The translations under genes and the position numbers were made by a program. The notes beneath the pieces were generated by a model. It did no database searches. It had not been told where the DNA came from and saw only the letters and a program-made list of their open reading frames with translations. This document shows positions 36,701 to 51,055 of a stretch of 64,000 bases of DNA, piece by piece. This DNA comes from Saussurea involucrata (taxonomy: Eukaryota > Streptophyta > Magnoliopsida > Asterales > Asteraceae), in the NCBI GenBank assembly GCA_033807775.1, contig CM066322.1, forward strand, positions 17,473,001-17,537,000, read 5' to 3'. Each line of letters begins with the position of its first letter. Position 1 is the first letter of the stretch.

Positions 36701-38290
36701 CTCAACTCATCAAGAAGAGTGTGCAACTCCTACTAATAGAAAAGTAGAGATTACGAGAACATCAAGAACAGTACTGTGCAACTCCTACTAATAGAAAAGC
36801 ATCAAGAATAGCACTGTGAAACTCTTACTAACAGAGAAGCATCAAGAACAGTACTGTGCAACTCCTACTAACAGACGGGGTTGAGAATGGGGAAGCAATT
36901 AAACTTGTAATTATACCCTTTTATTTAATTATTGATCATAAACTATTCTTTACCAAATGTTCTATAAAAAACTTTATTATTATTATTGATTATGATATTT
37001 TATCTTCACGTACGTAATTCAAATATTATTAAATTTGGTATATAACTGTATTTAGGTTGTTTTCAGAAAAAAAAAACTTTATTTAGGTTCAACCCATTAT
37101 TAGCAATGTTAATCAAGAAGTAAAAGGAAGAGATCACAGTACAATTTCAGCAGCTTCATTGCCTCATTTACCTCAACTAATCAAGAAGAGTGTGCAACTC
37201 CTTCTAACAGAGAAGTAGAGATTACGAGAACATCAAGAACAATACTGTGCAACTCCTACTAACAGATAAGCATCAAGAACAGTATTGTGCAACTCCTACC
37301 AACAGATGGGGTTGAGAATGGGGAAGCAATTAAACTTGTACTTATACCCTTTTATTTAATTATTGATCATAAACTATTCTTTACCAAATGTTCTATAAAA
37401 AAATTTATTATTATTACTGATTATGATATTTTATCTTCACGTACGTAATTCAAATATTATTAAATTTGGTATATAACTGTATTTAGGTTGTTTTCAGAAA
37501 TAAAAAACTGTATTTAGGTTCAACCCAATATTAGCAATGTTAATCAAGAAGCAAAAGGAAGAGATCACAGTACAATTTCAGCAGCTTCATTGCCTCATTT
37601 ACCTCAACTCATCAAAAAGAGTGTGCAACTCCTACTAACAGAGAAGTAGAGATTGCGAGAACATCAAGAACAGTACTGTGCAACTCCTACTAATAGAAAA
37701 GCATCAAGAATAGCATTGTGAAACTCTTACTAACAGAGAAGCATCAAGAACAGTACTGTGCAACTCCTACCAACAGACGGGGTTGAGAATGGGGAAGCAA
37801 TTAAACTTGTAATTATACCCTTTTATTTAATTATTGATCATAAACTATTCTTTACCAAATGTTCTATAAAAAATTATTATTATTATTGATTATGATATTT
37901 TATCTTCACGTACATAATTCAAATATTATTAAATTTCGTATATAACTGTATTTAGGTTGTTTTCAGAAAAAAACTTTTTTTAGGTTCAACCCATTATTAG
38001 CAATGTTAATCAAGAAGCAAAATGAAGAGATCACAGTACAATTTCAGCAGCTTCATTGCCTCATTTCCTCAACTCATCAAGAAGAGTGTGCAACTCCTAC
38101 TAACAGAGAAGTAGAGATTACGAGAACATCAAGAACAATACTGTGCAACTCCTACTAACAGATAAGCATCAAGAACAGTATTGTGCAACTCCTACCAACA
38201 GATGGGGTTGAGAATGGGGAAGCAATTAAACTTGTAATTATACCCTTTTATTTAATTATTGATCATAAACTATTCTTTACCAAATGTTCT
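33781..38290. repeat. 2257-bp pentameric higher-order repeat, two tandem copies
   Basis: Copy 1 is about 33781-36035 and copy 2 about 36038-38290. Landmarks recur at an offset of exactly 2257 bp (33773 to 36030, 34331 to 36588). Only a few differences are seen, such as CTTTACC/CTATACC near 36482 and CTACCAAC/CTACTAAC near 36866. Five monomers per unit. Confidence 0.88.
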
Positions 38291-39639
38291 ATAAAAAAAT
38301 TTATTATTATTACAGATTATGATATTTTATCTTCACGTACGTAATTCAAATATTATTAAATTTGGTATATAACTGTATTTAGGTTGTTTTCAGAAAAAAA
38401 ACTGTATTTAGGTTCAACCCATTATTAGCAATGTTAATCAAGAAGCAAAAGGAAGAGATCACAGTACAATTTCAGCACCTTCATTGCCTCATTTACCTCA
38501 ACTCATCAAGAAGAGTGTGCAACTCCTTCTAACAGAGAAGTAGAGATTACGAGAACATCAAGAACAATACTGTGCAACTCCTACTAACAGATAAGCATCA
38601 AGAACAGTATTGTGCAACTCCTACCAACAGATGGGGTTGAGAATGGGGAAGCAATTAAACTTGTAATTTTACCCTTTTATTTAATTATTGATCATAAACT
38701 ATTCTTTACCAAATGTTCTATAAAAAAATTTATTATTATTACTGATTATGATATTTTATCTTCACGTACGTAATTCAAATATTATTAAATTTGGTATATA
38801 ACTGTATTTAGGTTGTTTTCGGAAAAAAAATTGTATTTAGGTTCAACCCATTATTAGCAATGTTAATCAAGAAGCAAAAGGAAGAGATCACAGTACAATT
38901 TTAGCAGCTTCATTGCCTCATTTACCTCAACTCATCAAGAAGAGTGTGCAACTCCTACTAACAGAGAAGTAGAGATTGCGAGAACATCAAGAACAGTACT
39001 GTGCAACTCCTACTAACAGAGAAGCATCAAGAACAGTACTGTGCAACCCCTACTAACAGAGAAGCATCAAGAACAGTATTGTGCAACTCCTACCAACAGA
39101 TGGGGTTGAGAATGGGGAAGCAATTAAACTTGTAATTATACCCTTTTATTTAATTATTGATCATACACTATTCTTTACCAAATGTTCTATAAAAAATTAT
39201 TATTATTATTGATTACGATATTTTATCTTCACGTACGTATTTCAAATTTTATTAAATTTCGTATATAACTGTATTTAGGTTGTTTTCAGAAAAAAAACTT
39301 TATTCAGGTTCCACCCATTATTAGCAATGTTAATCAAGAAGCAAAAGGAAGAGATCACAGTACAATTTCAGCACCTTCATTGCCTCATTTACCTCAACTC
39401 ATCAAGAAGAGTGTGCAACTCCTACTAACAGAGAAGTAGAGATTACGAGAACATCAAGAACAGTACTGTGCAACTCCTACTAACAGAGAAGTATCAAGAA
39501 CAGTACTGTGCAACTCCTACCAACAGATGGGGTTGAGAATGGGGAAGCAATTAAACTTGTAATTATACCCTTTTATTTAATTATTGATCATAAACTATTC
39601 TTTACCAAATGTTCTATAAAAAATTTTATTATTATTATT

Positions 39640-42600
39640 GATTATCATATTTTATCTTCACGTACGTAATTCAAATATTATTAAATTAGGTATATAACTG
39701 TATTTAGGTTGTTTTCAGAAAAAAAAAAAACTTTATTTAGGTTCAACCCATTATTAGCAATGTTAATCAAGAAGCAAAAGTAAGAGATCACAGTACAATT
39801 CCAGCACCTTCATTGCCTCATTTACCTCAACTCATCAAGAAGAGTGTGCAACTCCTACTAACATAGAAGTAGAGATTACGAGAACATCAAGAACAGTACT
39901 GTGCAACTCCTACTAACAGAGAAGTATCAAGAACAGTATTGTGCAACTCCTATCAACAGATGGGGTTGAGAATGGGGAACCAATTAAACTTGTAATTATA
40001 CCCTTTTATTTAATTATTGATCATAAACTATTCTTTACCAAATGTTCTATAAATTTTTTTATTATTATTATTGATTATGATATTTTATCTTCACGTACGT
40101 AATTCAAATATTATTAAATTTGGTATATAATTGTATTTAGGTTGGTTTCAGGAAAAAAAACTTTATTTAGGTTCAACCCATTATTAGCAATGTTAATCAA
40201 GAAGCAAAAGGAAGAGATCACAGTACAATTTCAGCACCTTCATTGCCTCATTTACTTCAACTCATCAAGAAGAGTGTGCAACTCCTACTAACAGAGAAGT
40301 AGAGATTACGAGAACATCAAGAACATTATTGTGCAACTCCTACTAACAAAGAAGCATCAAGAACAATACTGTGCAACTCCTACCAACAGATGGGGTTGCG
40401 AATGGGGAAGCAATTAAACTTGTAATTATACACTTTTATTTAATTATCGATCATAAACTATTCTTTACCAAATGTTCTATAAAAAAAATTATTATTATTA
40501 TTGATTATGATATTTTATCTTCACGTACGTATTTCAAATATTATTAAATTTCGTATATAACTGTATTTAGGTTGTTTTCAGGAAAAAAAAACTTTATTTA
40601 GGTTCCACCCATTATTAGCAATGTTAATCAAGAAGCAAAAGGAAGAGATCACAGTACAATTTCAGCACCTTCATTGCCTCATTTACCTCAACTCATCAAG
40701 AAGAGTGTGCAACTCCTACTAACATAGAAGTAGAGATTACGAGAACATCAAGAACAGTACTGTGCAACTCCTACTAACAGAGAAGTATCAAGAACAGTAC
40801 TGTGCAACTCCTACCAACAGATGGGGTTGAGAATGGGGAAGCAATTAAACTTGTAATTATACCCTTTTATTTAATTATTGATCATAAACTATTCTTTACC
40901 AAATGTTCTATAAAAAAATTTATTATTATTATTGATTATCATATTTTATCTTCACGTACGTAATTCAAATATTATTAAATTAGGTATATAACTGTATTTA
41001 GGTTGTTTTCAGAAAAAAAAACTTTATTTAGGTTCAACCCATTATTAGCAATGTTAATCAAGAAGCAAAAGTAAGAGATCACAGTACAATTTCAGCAGCT
41101 TCATTGCCTCATTTACTTCAACTCATCAAGAAGAGTGTGCAACTCCTACTAACAGAGAAGTAGAGATTACTAGAACATCAAAAACAGTACTGTGCAACTC
41201 CTACTAACAGAGAAGCATCAACAACAGTACTGTGCAACTCTTATCAACAGATGGGGTTGAGAATGGGGAACCAATTAAACTTGTAATTAAACCCTTTTAT
41301 TTAATTATTGATCATAAACTATTCTTTACCAAATGTTCTATAAATTTTTTTATTATTATTATTGATTATGATATTTTATCTTCACGTACGTAATTCAAAT
41401 TTTATTAAATTTGGTATATAATTGTATTTAGGTTGTTTTCAGGAAAAAAAACTTTATTTAGGTTCTACCCATTATTAGCAATGTTAATCAAGAAGCAAAA
41501 GGAAGAGATCACAGTACAATTTCAGCACCTTCATTGCCTCATTTACCTCAACTCATCAAGAAGAGTGTGCAACTCCTACTAACAGAGAAGTAGAGATTAC
41601 GAGAACATCAAGAACATTATTGTGCAACTCCTACTAACAGAGAAGCATCTAGAACAATACTGTGCAACTCTTACCAACAGATGGGGTTGCGAATGGGGAA
41701 GCAATTAAACTTGTAATTATACACTTTTATTTAATTATTGATCATAAACTATTCTTTACCAAATGTTCTATAAATTTTTTTATTATTATTATTGATTATG
41801 ATATTTTATCTTCACGTACGTAATTCAAATATTATTAAATTTGGTATATAATTGTATTTAGGTTGGTTTCAGGAAAAAAAACTTTATTTAGGTTCAACCC
41901 ATTATTAGCAATGTTAATCAAGAAGCAAAAGGAAGAGATCACAGTACAATTTCAGCACCTTCATTGCCTCATTTACTTCAACTCATCAAGAAGAGTGTGC
42001 AACTCCTACTAACAGAGAAGTAGAGATTACGAGAACATCAAGAACATTATTGTGCAACTCCTACTAACAAAGAAGCATCAAGAACAATATTGTGCAACTC
42101 CTACCAACAGATGGGGTTGCGAATGGGGAAGCAATTAAACTTGTAATTATACACTTTTATTTAATTATCGATCATAAACTATTCTTTACCAAATGTTCTA
42201 TAAAAAAAATTATTATTATTATTGATTATGATATTTTATCTTCACGTACGTATTTCAAATATTATTAAATTTCGTATATAACTGTATTTAGGTTGTTTTC
42301 AGGAAAAAAAAACTTTATTTAGGTTCCACCCATTATTAGCAATGTTAATCAAGAAGCAAAAGGAAGAGATCACAGTACAATTTCAGCACCTTCATTGCCT
42401 CATTTACCTCAACTCATCAACAAGAGTGTGCAACTCCTACTAACATAGAAGTAGAGATTACGAGAACATCAAGAACAGTACTGTGCAACTCCTACTAACA
42501 GAGAAGTATCAAGAACAGTACTGTGCAACTCCTACCAACAGATGGGGTTGAGAATGGGGAAGCAATTAAACTTGTAATTATACCCTTTTATTTAATTATT

Positions 42601-45600
42601 GATCATAAACTATTCTTTACCAAATGTTCTATAAAAAAATTTATTATTATTATTGATTATCATATTTTATCTTCACGTACGTAATTCAAATATTATTAAA
42701 TTAGGTATATAACTGTATTTAGGTTGTTTTCAGAAAAAAAAACTTTATTTAGGTTCAACCCATTATTAGCAATGTTAATCAAGAAGCAAAAGTAAGAGAT
42801 CACAGTACAATTTCAGCAGCTTCATTGCCTCATTTACTTCAACTCATCAAGAAGAGTGTGCAACTCCTACTAACAGAGAAGTAGAGATTACTAGAACATC
42901 AAAAACAGTACTGTGCAACTCCTACTAACAGAGAAGCATCAACAACAGTACTGTGCAACTCTTATCAACAGATGGGGTTGAGAATGGGGAACCAATTAAA
43001 CTTGTAATTAAACCCTTTTATTTAATTATTGATCATAAACTATTCTTTACCAAATGTTCTATAAATTTTTTTATTATTATTATTGATTATGATATTTTAT
43101 CTTCACGTACGTAATTCAAATTTTATTAAATTTGGTATATAATTGTATTTAGGTTGTTTTCAGGAAAAAAAACTTTATTTAGGTTCTACCCATTATTAGC
43201 AATGTTAATCAAGAAGCAAAAGGAAGAGATCACAGTACAATTTCAGCACCTTCATTGCCTCATTTACCTCAACTCATCAAGAAGAGTGTGCAACTCCTAC
43301 TAACAGAGAAGTAGAGATTACGAGAACATCAAGAACATTATTGTGCAACTCCTACTAACAGAGAAGCATCTAGAACAATACTGTGCAACTCCTACCAACA
43401 GATGGGGTTGCGAATGGGGAAGCAATTAAACTTGTAATTATACACTTTTATTTAATTATTGATCATAAACTATTCTTTACCAAATGTTCTATAAAAAAAA
43501 TTATTATTATTATTGATTATGATATTTTATCTTCACGTACGTATTTCAAATATTATTAAATTTCGTATATAACTGTATTTAGGTTGTTTTCAGAAAAAAA
43601 AACTTTATTTAGGTTCCACCCATTATTAGCAATGTTAATCAAGAAGCAAAAGGAAGAGATCACAGTACAATTTCAGCACTTTCATTGCCTCATTTACCTC
43701 AACTCATCAAGAAGAGTGTGCAACTCCTACTAACATAGAAGTAGAGATTACGAGAACATCAAGAACAGTACTTTGCAACTCCTACTAACAGAGAAGTATC
43801 AAGAATAGTACTGTGCAACTCCTACCAACAGATGGGGTTGAGAATGGGGAAGCAATTAAACTTGTAATTATACCCTTTTATTTAATTATTGATCATAAAC
43901 TATTCTTTACCAAATGTTCTATAAAAAAAATTATTATTATTATTGATTATGATATTTTATCTTCATGTACGTATTTCAAATATTATTAAATTTCGTATAT
44001 AACTGTATTTAGGTTGTTTTCAGAAAAAAAAACTTTATTTAGGTTCAACCCATTATTAGCAATGTTAATCAAGAAGCAAAAGTAAGAGATCACAGTACAA
44101 TTCCAGCACCTTCATTGCCTCATTTACCTCAACTCATCAAGAAGAGTGTGCAACTCCTACTAACATAGAAGTAGAGATTACGAGAACATCAAGAACAGTA
44201 CTGTGCAACTCCTACTAACAGAGAAGTATCAAGAACAGTATTGTGCAACTCCTATCAACAGATGGGGTTGAGAATGGGGAACCAATTAAACTTGTAATTA
44301 TACCCTTTTATTTAATTATTGATCATAAACTATTCTTTACCAAATGTTCTATAAATTTTTTTATTATTATTATTGATTATGATATTTTATCTTCACGTAC
44401 GTAATTCAAATATTATTAAATTTGGTATATAATTGTATTTAGGTTGGTTTCAGGAAAAAAACTTTATTTAGGTTCAACCCATTATTAGCAATGTTAATCA
44501 AGAAGCAAAAGGAAGAGATCACAGTACAATTTCAGCACCTTCATTGCCTCATTTACTTCAACTCATCAAGAAGAGTGTGCAACTCCTACTAACAGAGAAG
44601 TAGAGATTACGAGAACATCAAGAACATTATTGTGCAACTCCTACTAACAGAGAAGCATCAAGAACAATACTGTGCAACTCCTACCAACAGATGGGGTTGC
44701 GAATGGGGAAGCAATTAAACTTGTAATTATACACTTTTATTTAATTATTGATCATAAACTATTCTTTACCAAATGTTCTATAAAAAAAATTATTATTATT
44801 ATTGATTATGATATTTTATCTTCACGTACGTATTTCAAATATTATTAAATTTCGTATATAACTGTATTTAGGTTGTTTTCAGGAAAAAAAAACTTTATTT
44901 AGGTTCCACCCATTATTAGCAATGTTAATCAAGAAGCAAAAGGAAGAGATCACAGTACAATTTCAGCACCTTCATTGCCTCATTTACCTCAACTCATCAA
45001 GAAGAGTGTGCAACTCCTACTAACATAGAAGTAGAGATTACGAGAACATCAAGAACAGTACTGTGCAACTCCTACTAACAGAGAAGTATCAAGAACAGTA
45101 CTGTGCAACTCCTACCAACAGATGGGGTTGAGAATGGGGAAGCAATTAAACTTGTAATTATACCCTTTTATTTAATTATTGATCATAAACTATTCTTTAC
45201 CAAATGTTCTATAAAAAAATTTATTATTATTATTGATTATCATATTTTATCTTCACGTACGTAATTCAAATATTATTAAATTAGGTATATAACTGTATTT
45301 AGGTTGTTTTCAGAAAAAAAAAACTTTATTTAGGTTCAACCCATTATTAGCAATGTTAATCAAGAAGCAAAAGTAAGAGATCACAGTACAATTTCAACAG
45401 CTTCATTGCCTCATTTACCTCAACTCATCAAGAAGAGTGTGCAACTCCTACTAACAGAGAAGTAGAGATTACTAGAACATCAAAAACAGTACTGTGCAAC
45501 TACTACTAACAGAGAAGCATCAACAACAGTACTGTGCAACTCCTATCAACAGATGGGGTTGAGAATGGGGAACCAATTAAACTTGTAATTAAACCCTTTT

Positions 45601-48361
45601 ATTTAATTATTGATCATAAACTATTCTTTACCAAATGTTCTATAAATTTTTTTATTATTATTATTGATTATGATATTTTATCTTCACGTACGTAATTCAA
45701 ATTTTATTAAATTTGGTATATAATTGTATTTAGGTTGTTTTCAGGAAAAAAAAACTTTATTTAGGTTCTACCCATTATTAGCAATGTTAATCAAGAAGCA
45801 AAAGGAAGAGATCACAGTACAATTTCAGCACCTTCATTGCCTCATTTACCTCAACTCATCAAGAAGAGTGTGCAACTCCTACTAACAGAGAAGTAGAGAT
45901 TACGAGAACATCAAGAACATTATTGTGCAACTCCTACTAACAGAGAAGCATCTAGAACAATACTGTGCAACTCCTACCAACAGATGGGGTTGCGAATGGG
46001 GAAGCAATTAAACTTGTAATTATACACTTTTATTTAATTATTGATCATAAACTATTCTTTACCAAATGTTCTATAAAAAAAATTATTATTATTATTGATT
46101 ATGATATTTTATCTTCACGTACGTATTTCAAATATTATTAAATTTCGTATATAACTGTATTTAGGTTGTTTTCAGAAAAAAAAAACTTTATTTAGGTTCC
46201 ACCCATTATTAGCAATGTTAATCAAGAAGCAAAAGAAAGAGATCACAGTACAATTTCAGCACCTTCATTGCCTCATTTACCTCAACTCATCAAGAAGAGT
46301 GTGCAACTCCTACTAACATAGAAGTAGAGATTACGAGAACATCAAGAACAGTACTGTGCAACTCCTACTAACAGAGAAGTATCAAGAACAGTACTGTGCA
46401 ACTCCTACCAACAGATGGGGTTGAGAATGGGGAAGCAATTAAACTTGTAATTATACCCTTTTATTTAATTATTGATCATAAACTATTCTTTACCAAATGT
46501 TCTATAAAAAAATTTATTATTATTATTGATTATCATATTTTATCTTCACGTACGTAATTCAAATATTATTAAATTAGGTATATAACTGTATTTAGGTTGT
46601 TTTCAGAAAAAAAAACTTTATTTAGGTTCAACCCATTATTAGCAATGTTAATCAAGAAGCAAAAGTAAGAGATCACAGTACAATTTCAGCAGCTTCATTG
46701 CCTCATTTACCTCAACTCATCAAGAAGAGTGTGCAACTCCTACTAACAGAGAAGTAGAGATTACTAGAACATCAAAAACAGTACTGTGCAACTCCTACTA
46801 ACAGAGAAGCATCAAAAACAGTACTGTGCAACTGCTACTAACAGAGAAGCATCAACAACAGTACTGTGCAACTCCTATCAACAGATGGGGTTGAGAATGG
46901 GGAACCAATTAAACTTGTAATTATACCCTTTTATTTAATTATTGATCATAAACTATTCTTTACCAAATGTTCTATAAATTTTTTTATTATTATTATTGAT
47001 TATGATATTTTATCTTCACGTACGTAATTCAAATATTATTAAATTTGGTATATAATTGTATTTAGGTTGTTTTCAGGAAAAAAAACTTTATTTAGGTTCA
47101 ACCCATTATTAGCAATGTTAATCAAGAAGCAAAAGGAAGAGATCACAGTACAATTTCAGCACCTTCATTGCCTCATTTACCTCAACTCATCAAGAAGAGT
47201 GTGCAACTCCTACTAACAGAGAAGTAGAGATTACGAGAACATCAAGAACATTATTGTGCAACTCCTACTAACAGAGAAGCATCAAGAACAATACTGTGCA
47301 ACTCCTACCAACAGATGGGGTTGCGAATGGGGAAGCAATTAAACTTGTAATTATACACTTTTATTTAATTATTGATCATAAACTATTCTTTACCAAATGT
47401 TCTATAAAAAAATTATTATTATTGATTATGATATTTTATCTTCACGTACGTATTTCAAATATTATTAAATTTCGTATATAACTGTATTTAGGTTGTTTTC
47501 AGAAAAAAAAAACTTTATTTAGGTTCCACCCATTATTAGCAATGTTAATCAAGAAGCAAAAGGAAGAGATCACAGTACAATTTCAGCACCTTCATTGCCT
47601 CATTTACCTCAACTCATCAAGAAGAGTGTGCAACTCCTACTAACATAGAAGTAGAGATTACGAGAACATCAAGAACGGTACTGTGCAACTCCTACTAACA
47701 GAGAAGTATCAAGAACAGTATTGTGCAACTCCTACCAACAGATGGGGTTGAGAATGGGGAAGCAATTAAACTTGTAATTATACCCTTTTATTTAATTATT
47801 GATCATAAACTATTCTTTACCAAATGTTCTATAAAAAATTTTATTATTATTATTGATTATCATATTTTATCTTCACGTACGTAATTCAAATATTATTAAA
47901 TTAGGTATATAACTGTATTTAGGTTGTTTTCAGAAAAAAAAAAACTTTATTTAGGTTCAACCCATTATTAGCAATGTTAATCAAGAAGCAAAAGTAAGAG
48001 ATCACAGTACAATTTCAACAGCTTCATTGCCTCATTTACCTCAACTCATCAAGAAGAGTGTGCAAATCCTACTAACAGAGAAGTAGAGATTACTAGAACA
48101 TCAAAAACAGTACTGTGCAACTCCTACTAACAGAGAAGCATAAAAAACAGTACTGTGCAACTGCTACTAACAGAGAAGCATCAAAAACAGTAATGTGCAA
48201 CTGCTACTAACAGAGAAGCATCAACAACAGTACTGTGCAACTCCTATCAACAGATGGGGTTGAGAATGGGGAACCAATTAAACTTGTAATTATACCCTTT
48301 TATTTAATTATTGATCATAAACTATTCTTTACCAAATGTTCTATAAATTTTTTTATTATTA
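39640..48361. repeat. Multimeric higher-order repeat domain
   Basis: The type B marker ATTATCATAT occurs at 39641, 40935, 42656, 45236, 46529 and 47856, i.e. spacings of 1294, 1721, 2580, 1293 and 1327 bp. These are 3, 4, 6, 3 and 3 monomers. The type C marker GGTTGGTTTC occurs at 40140, 41861 and 44442 (1721 and 2581 bp). A rare variant TTATCGATCATAA at about 40446 recurs 1721 bp later, marking a direct duplication of four monomers. Confidence 0.85.
48112..48231. repeat. 40-bp sub-repeats inside a satellite monomer (clearest example)
   Basis: Three consecutive 40-bp units begin at 48112, 48152 and 48192, with a further start at 48232 that leads into the next monomer. Each contains TGTGCAACT, CTACTAACAGAGAAGCAT and AACAGT. 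Other monomers have fewer units, which explains the 430/470-bp length classes. Confidence 0.92.
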
Positions 48362-48706
48362 TGTAACAACCCAAAATTTTTGTAGGAATTGAAGTTTGGT
48401 GGCCAAAATTAAAGAAATAAAAGTTTCAGGCAAAGGACTTATTTGCAAAGTGTGGAAAATGTAAATAGGGACCAGACCCCTAGGGTTTGTCACTGTATTG
48501 TGTGATCTGGATGTTGGTTGCGGCTGAGAAGGACTTTGTTATGCAAACGTTTTATGTAAGAATGCAGCAATAAAACTCTCTTTTATTCGTCGGTTAGGAA
48601 GAAATCGAGTATAATCGTGTAGGGTGCGAACCCTGTTCGTGATCGCCGATACCGGGAGTAGGTAGTACCGGGATACGGTAGTACCGGGAGTCGGTAGTAC
48701 CGGGAG
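48362..48706 (+). repeat. U3-side part of the plus-strand 5' LTR
   Basis: Aligns with the sense strand of the chromovirus LTR: the shared TGTAACAACCC start, AGTTTGGTGGCC, CCCTAGGGTT, then after a deletion of roughly 200 bp AGGAAGAAATCGAGTAT, and finally a TACCGGGA array (48650-48705). The edge with the inserted fragment is approximate. Confidence 0.75.
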
Positions 48707-50230
48707 ACATATGATTCATAACATACTTTCAACAAAAATACATTATATTTCACATTCGGTCCCATAGCCTTGATAACCATACTAATAAAACTGTGCAAAC
48801 TTTTCGTGAATTACATTACATTATGACTAAGAACAAGTCATGAGTACAAAAATGCATCTATAACTTCATATACAAAGTCTTCACAAAACTATCCATCGAT
48901 CGTCCTATTCACTTGTTCTTACTCGATCCGCCACCTGGAACACATATTTTTAAAACAGAAATGAGGGTTAGACCTAATGGTCTAGGGAGAAATCCCTGTC
49001 AATTTAGTAAACCTTTGTATCAAAATCATTTATGTAAAACCTTTCATATACATTCAAGTACTACTCGTATATACATACCATTCAAGACTTGTACTTCTCA
49101 TTCCACCTTATTCCTCCACAATTGGCCAAATTAATTGGTTGCGAGCCAATTTAACACACCGGTCCAAAGCCCGGCCACGTATTATATTCTCATATAATAC
49201 TCACGTAATTATAATATCTCAATATATTATAATCACCCACGTATGACATATTCATACAATTTATCAAGTATTTGTTATCCACATAATGTATTCCAGTAAA
49301 AATACTTTAAAGTAAAACTCACTTGTTTAGCTTATCAAAATACTTCCAAGCCTTTCCAATGGATTCAGTCTTTCACTTCAAACTCTTAGTATCTGAAACA
49401 ATTCAAATACATATACCACTTTACCAAATAGCACACATAAGACTCTTTAACAGATCGAGAATCCCAATAACTTATCAAACTCTTATCCTCAAATGATCAC
49501 CTACAGCGACTTAACACGGGGGTTCCGCTACCCGGTTAGCGGATGGGGTCAAGGGTCAAGGGGTTCCGCTACCCGGTTAATCCAATAATACATTCAGAAA
49601 CTATATCCGGACACTCCCAAAACTACCGGAACTCACTGCACTGGGACTCCACTGTACCGGGATTCCACAGTACCGGGACTCCACAGTACCGGGATTCCAC
49701 AGTACCGGGACTCTCCGTACCGGAACTTGGTAATACCGGGACTTAACTATACCGGGAGTTCTAAAGACCGGGAGTCTACCGGGACTTCCCCGGGACTCTT
49801 CAAGAACACAGTCGGTTCCAATTTCTCAGATTCGATTGAAACTAACACAAATCACTAAAATCAAACTTTCTAAACCGATAGGAACTTGCTATAACCGATT
49901 ACAAACATAATATGAGAAGAAACTATACCTTAACAACGATTCCATACGAATCAATCGAAGCCCTAACCGTACTTCCTTTTTCCGCTTCTTCTCGCCTCAG
50001 GAACACACACACACACACTGATAAAATTTAGATAATACTGCTGAATGAAATATCTTAAGGGTGTATATTAATCCCATACTTACCAAATGGACCCTGAACT
50101 ACTCACTAATGACCAACACACCCCTTAACTTATAACTTAATCCAAACTTAACCAAAACATTTAACTTTAAAGTTAACTAAACTTAACGAAAAAAGAGATT
50201 TTAACTAACGGACTTACCCGGGGTATTACA
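48707..50230 (-). repeat. LTR fragment of a gypsy family, nested in the plus-strand LTR
   Basis: Minus-oriented LTR related to 59999-61049: shared blocks include ATTCATAAC, TCACATT.GGTCCC, CTTGTTCTTACT, GAGGGTTAGACCTAA and CACACCGGTCCAAAGCCCGG. It ends TATTACA at 50230. Its first 35 bp or so, with the TG terminus, are missing and there is no duplication at the edges, so it is a truncated copy. It contains a tandem 20-bp direct repeat (GGGGTTCCGCTACCCGGTTA at 49519 and 49560), a TACCGGGA array (49655-49791) and an AC microsatellite near 50003-50018. Confidence 0.75.
49655..49791. repeat. TACCGGGA array in LTR fragment
   Basis: Seven or more copies of TACCGGGA/GACCGGGA (reverse complement of TCCCGGTA) with spacers of the type TTCCACAG. 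The related LTR at 59999-61049 has no such array, so arrays are gained or lost within a family. Confidence 0.8.
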
Positions 50231-51038
50231 TGTACGGTCGGATCGAGGCAAGAGGTTAGGAAGAGAATTGCTATCAGGTGAGTTCCCTAACCCTCTTTCA
50301 TGACGTAAATGTTAAATGATTCTTTTACTGAATATGGTTTTATCAAGCATGAAATATTTATGATCTGATATGCATGGAAAGAAAGGAATGTTTGACATGT
50401 TGAAATGATGCGCATGATTTATGAAGAGTTAAATATTTTACAAAACGTATGTGCATGTTATGTGATGTTGGTCTGTACTGTGGGATCAATGAGCCTCGGG
50501 ATCTGATGCTCCCTTGGTTATGTATGACGAGTCGGTAGGTTGGAATTCGTTTCCTCCTAGGCGGGTATCGGGGAGTCTGCTTGGGCCCCGGTACGAGAGG
50601 GCGAGAGGGGAGTCTGCTTGGGCCCCGATCGCGAATGGTTAAGTGATCCATTACACAGTGCAATACCATATGTGATGATTTAAGATTTATGATGCCTTTT
50701 AATAAAATGATATCGTATTGTTTCTACATGTTGTTTTCGGAGGGAATTCACTAGACCTTTTGGTCTAACCCTCGCTTTCAAAACTAAACCATTTTCAGGT
50801 AAGCGTACATCAAGTTCTTCTAATAAGAACTAGGGAAGGAGGCAAAGAGAACTTGGAGCTTAGAGATCTCCAGATTCTGTTATGAGATAATGATTAGTTA
50901 GTACTCGGCTGTGAGTTTAGAGACTTCCGCAGTAATGTTTTGTTTAGCACGTTTAATGATGATGTAAAGACAAGCTTACTTAAGTAATTTGAATGCTTAT
51001 GTTATGTTATAAAATGTTTTGAAAAGTGGGACGTTACA
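50231..51038 (+). repeat. R/U5-side part of the plus-strand 5' LTR
   Basis: Sense-strand counterpart of the conserved LTR half. It has the donor CTATCAG/GTGAGT (50277/50278), a cytosine-rich AGTCTGCTTGGGCCCC block, the inverted repeat TAGACC-TTTT-GGTCTA (50752-50767), the donor TTTTCAG/GTAAGC (50798/50799) and the terminus GGGACGTTACA at 51038. Confidence 0.85.
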
Positions 51039-51040
51039 AA

Positions 51041-51055
51041 TGGTATCAGAGCCAT
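51041..51055 (+). other. Primer-binding site of plus-strand LARD-like element
   Basis: TGGTATCAGAGCCAT two bases after the LTR, identical to the sites at 7878-7892 and 22017-22031. Confidence 0.92.

Larger units (their letters stand above)
32738..48361. repeat. Tandem satellite, segment D (about 36 monomers, higher-order repeats)
   Basis: The longest satellite block. CAGATGGGG-type markers run from 32749 to 48252 with spacing near 430 bp in the right half and 425-470 bp in the left half. Monomer types can be told apart by private variants: type A with TTGCGAATGGGG and CGTATTTCAAAT, type B with GATTATCATAT and AAATTAGGTAT, type C with an ATAAATTTTTTT tract and TATAATTGTATT. They recur in ordered series. 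The block ends where a plus-strand LTR begins at 48362. Confidence 0.97.

Noticed and set aside
48707..50230. Complete solo LTR
   Set aside because: The TG start and about 35 bp are missing relative to the related LTR at 59999, and no target duplication flanks it, so it is called a fragment.
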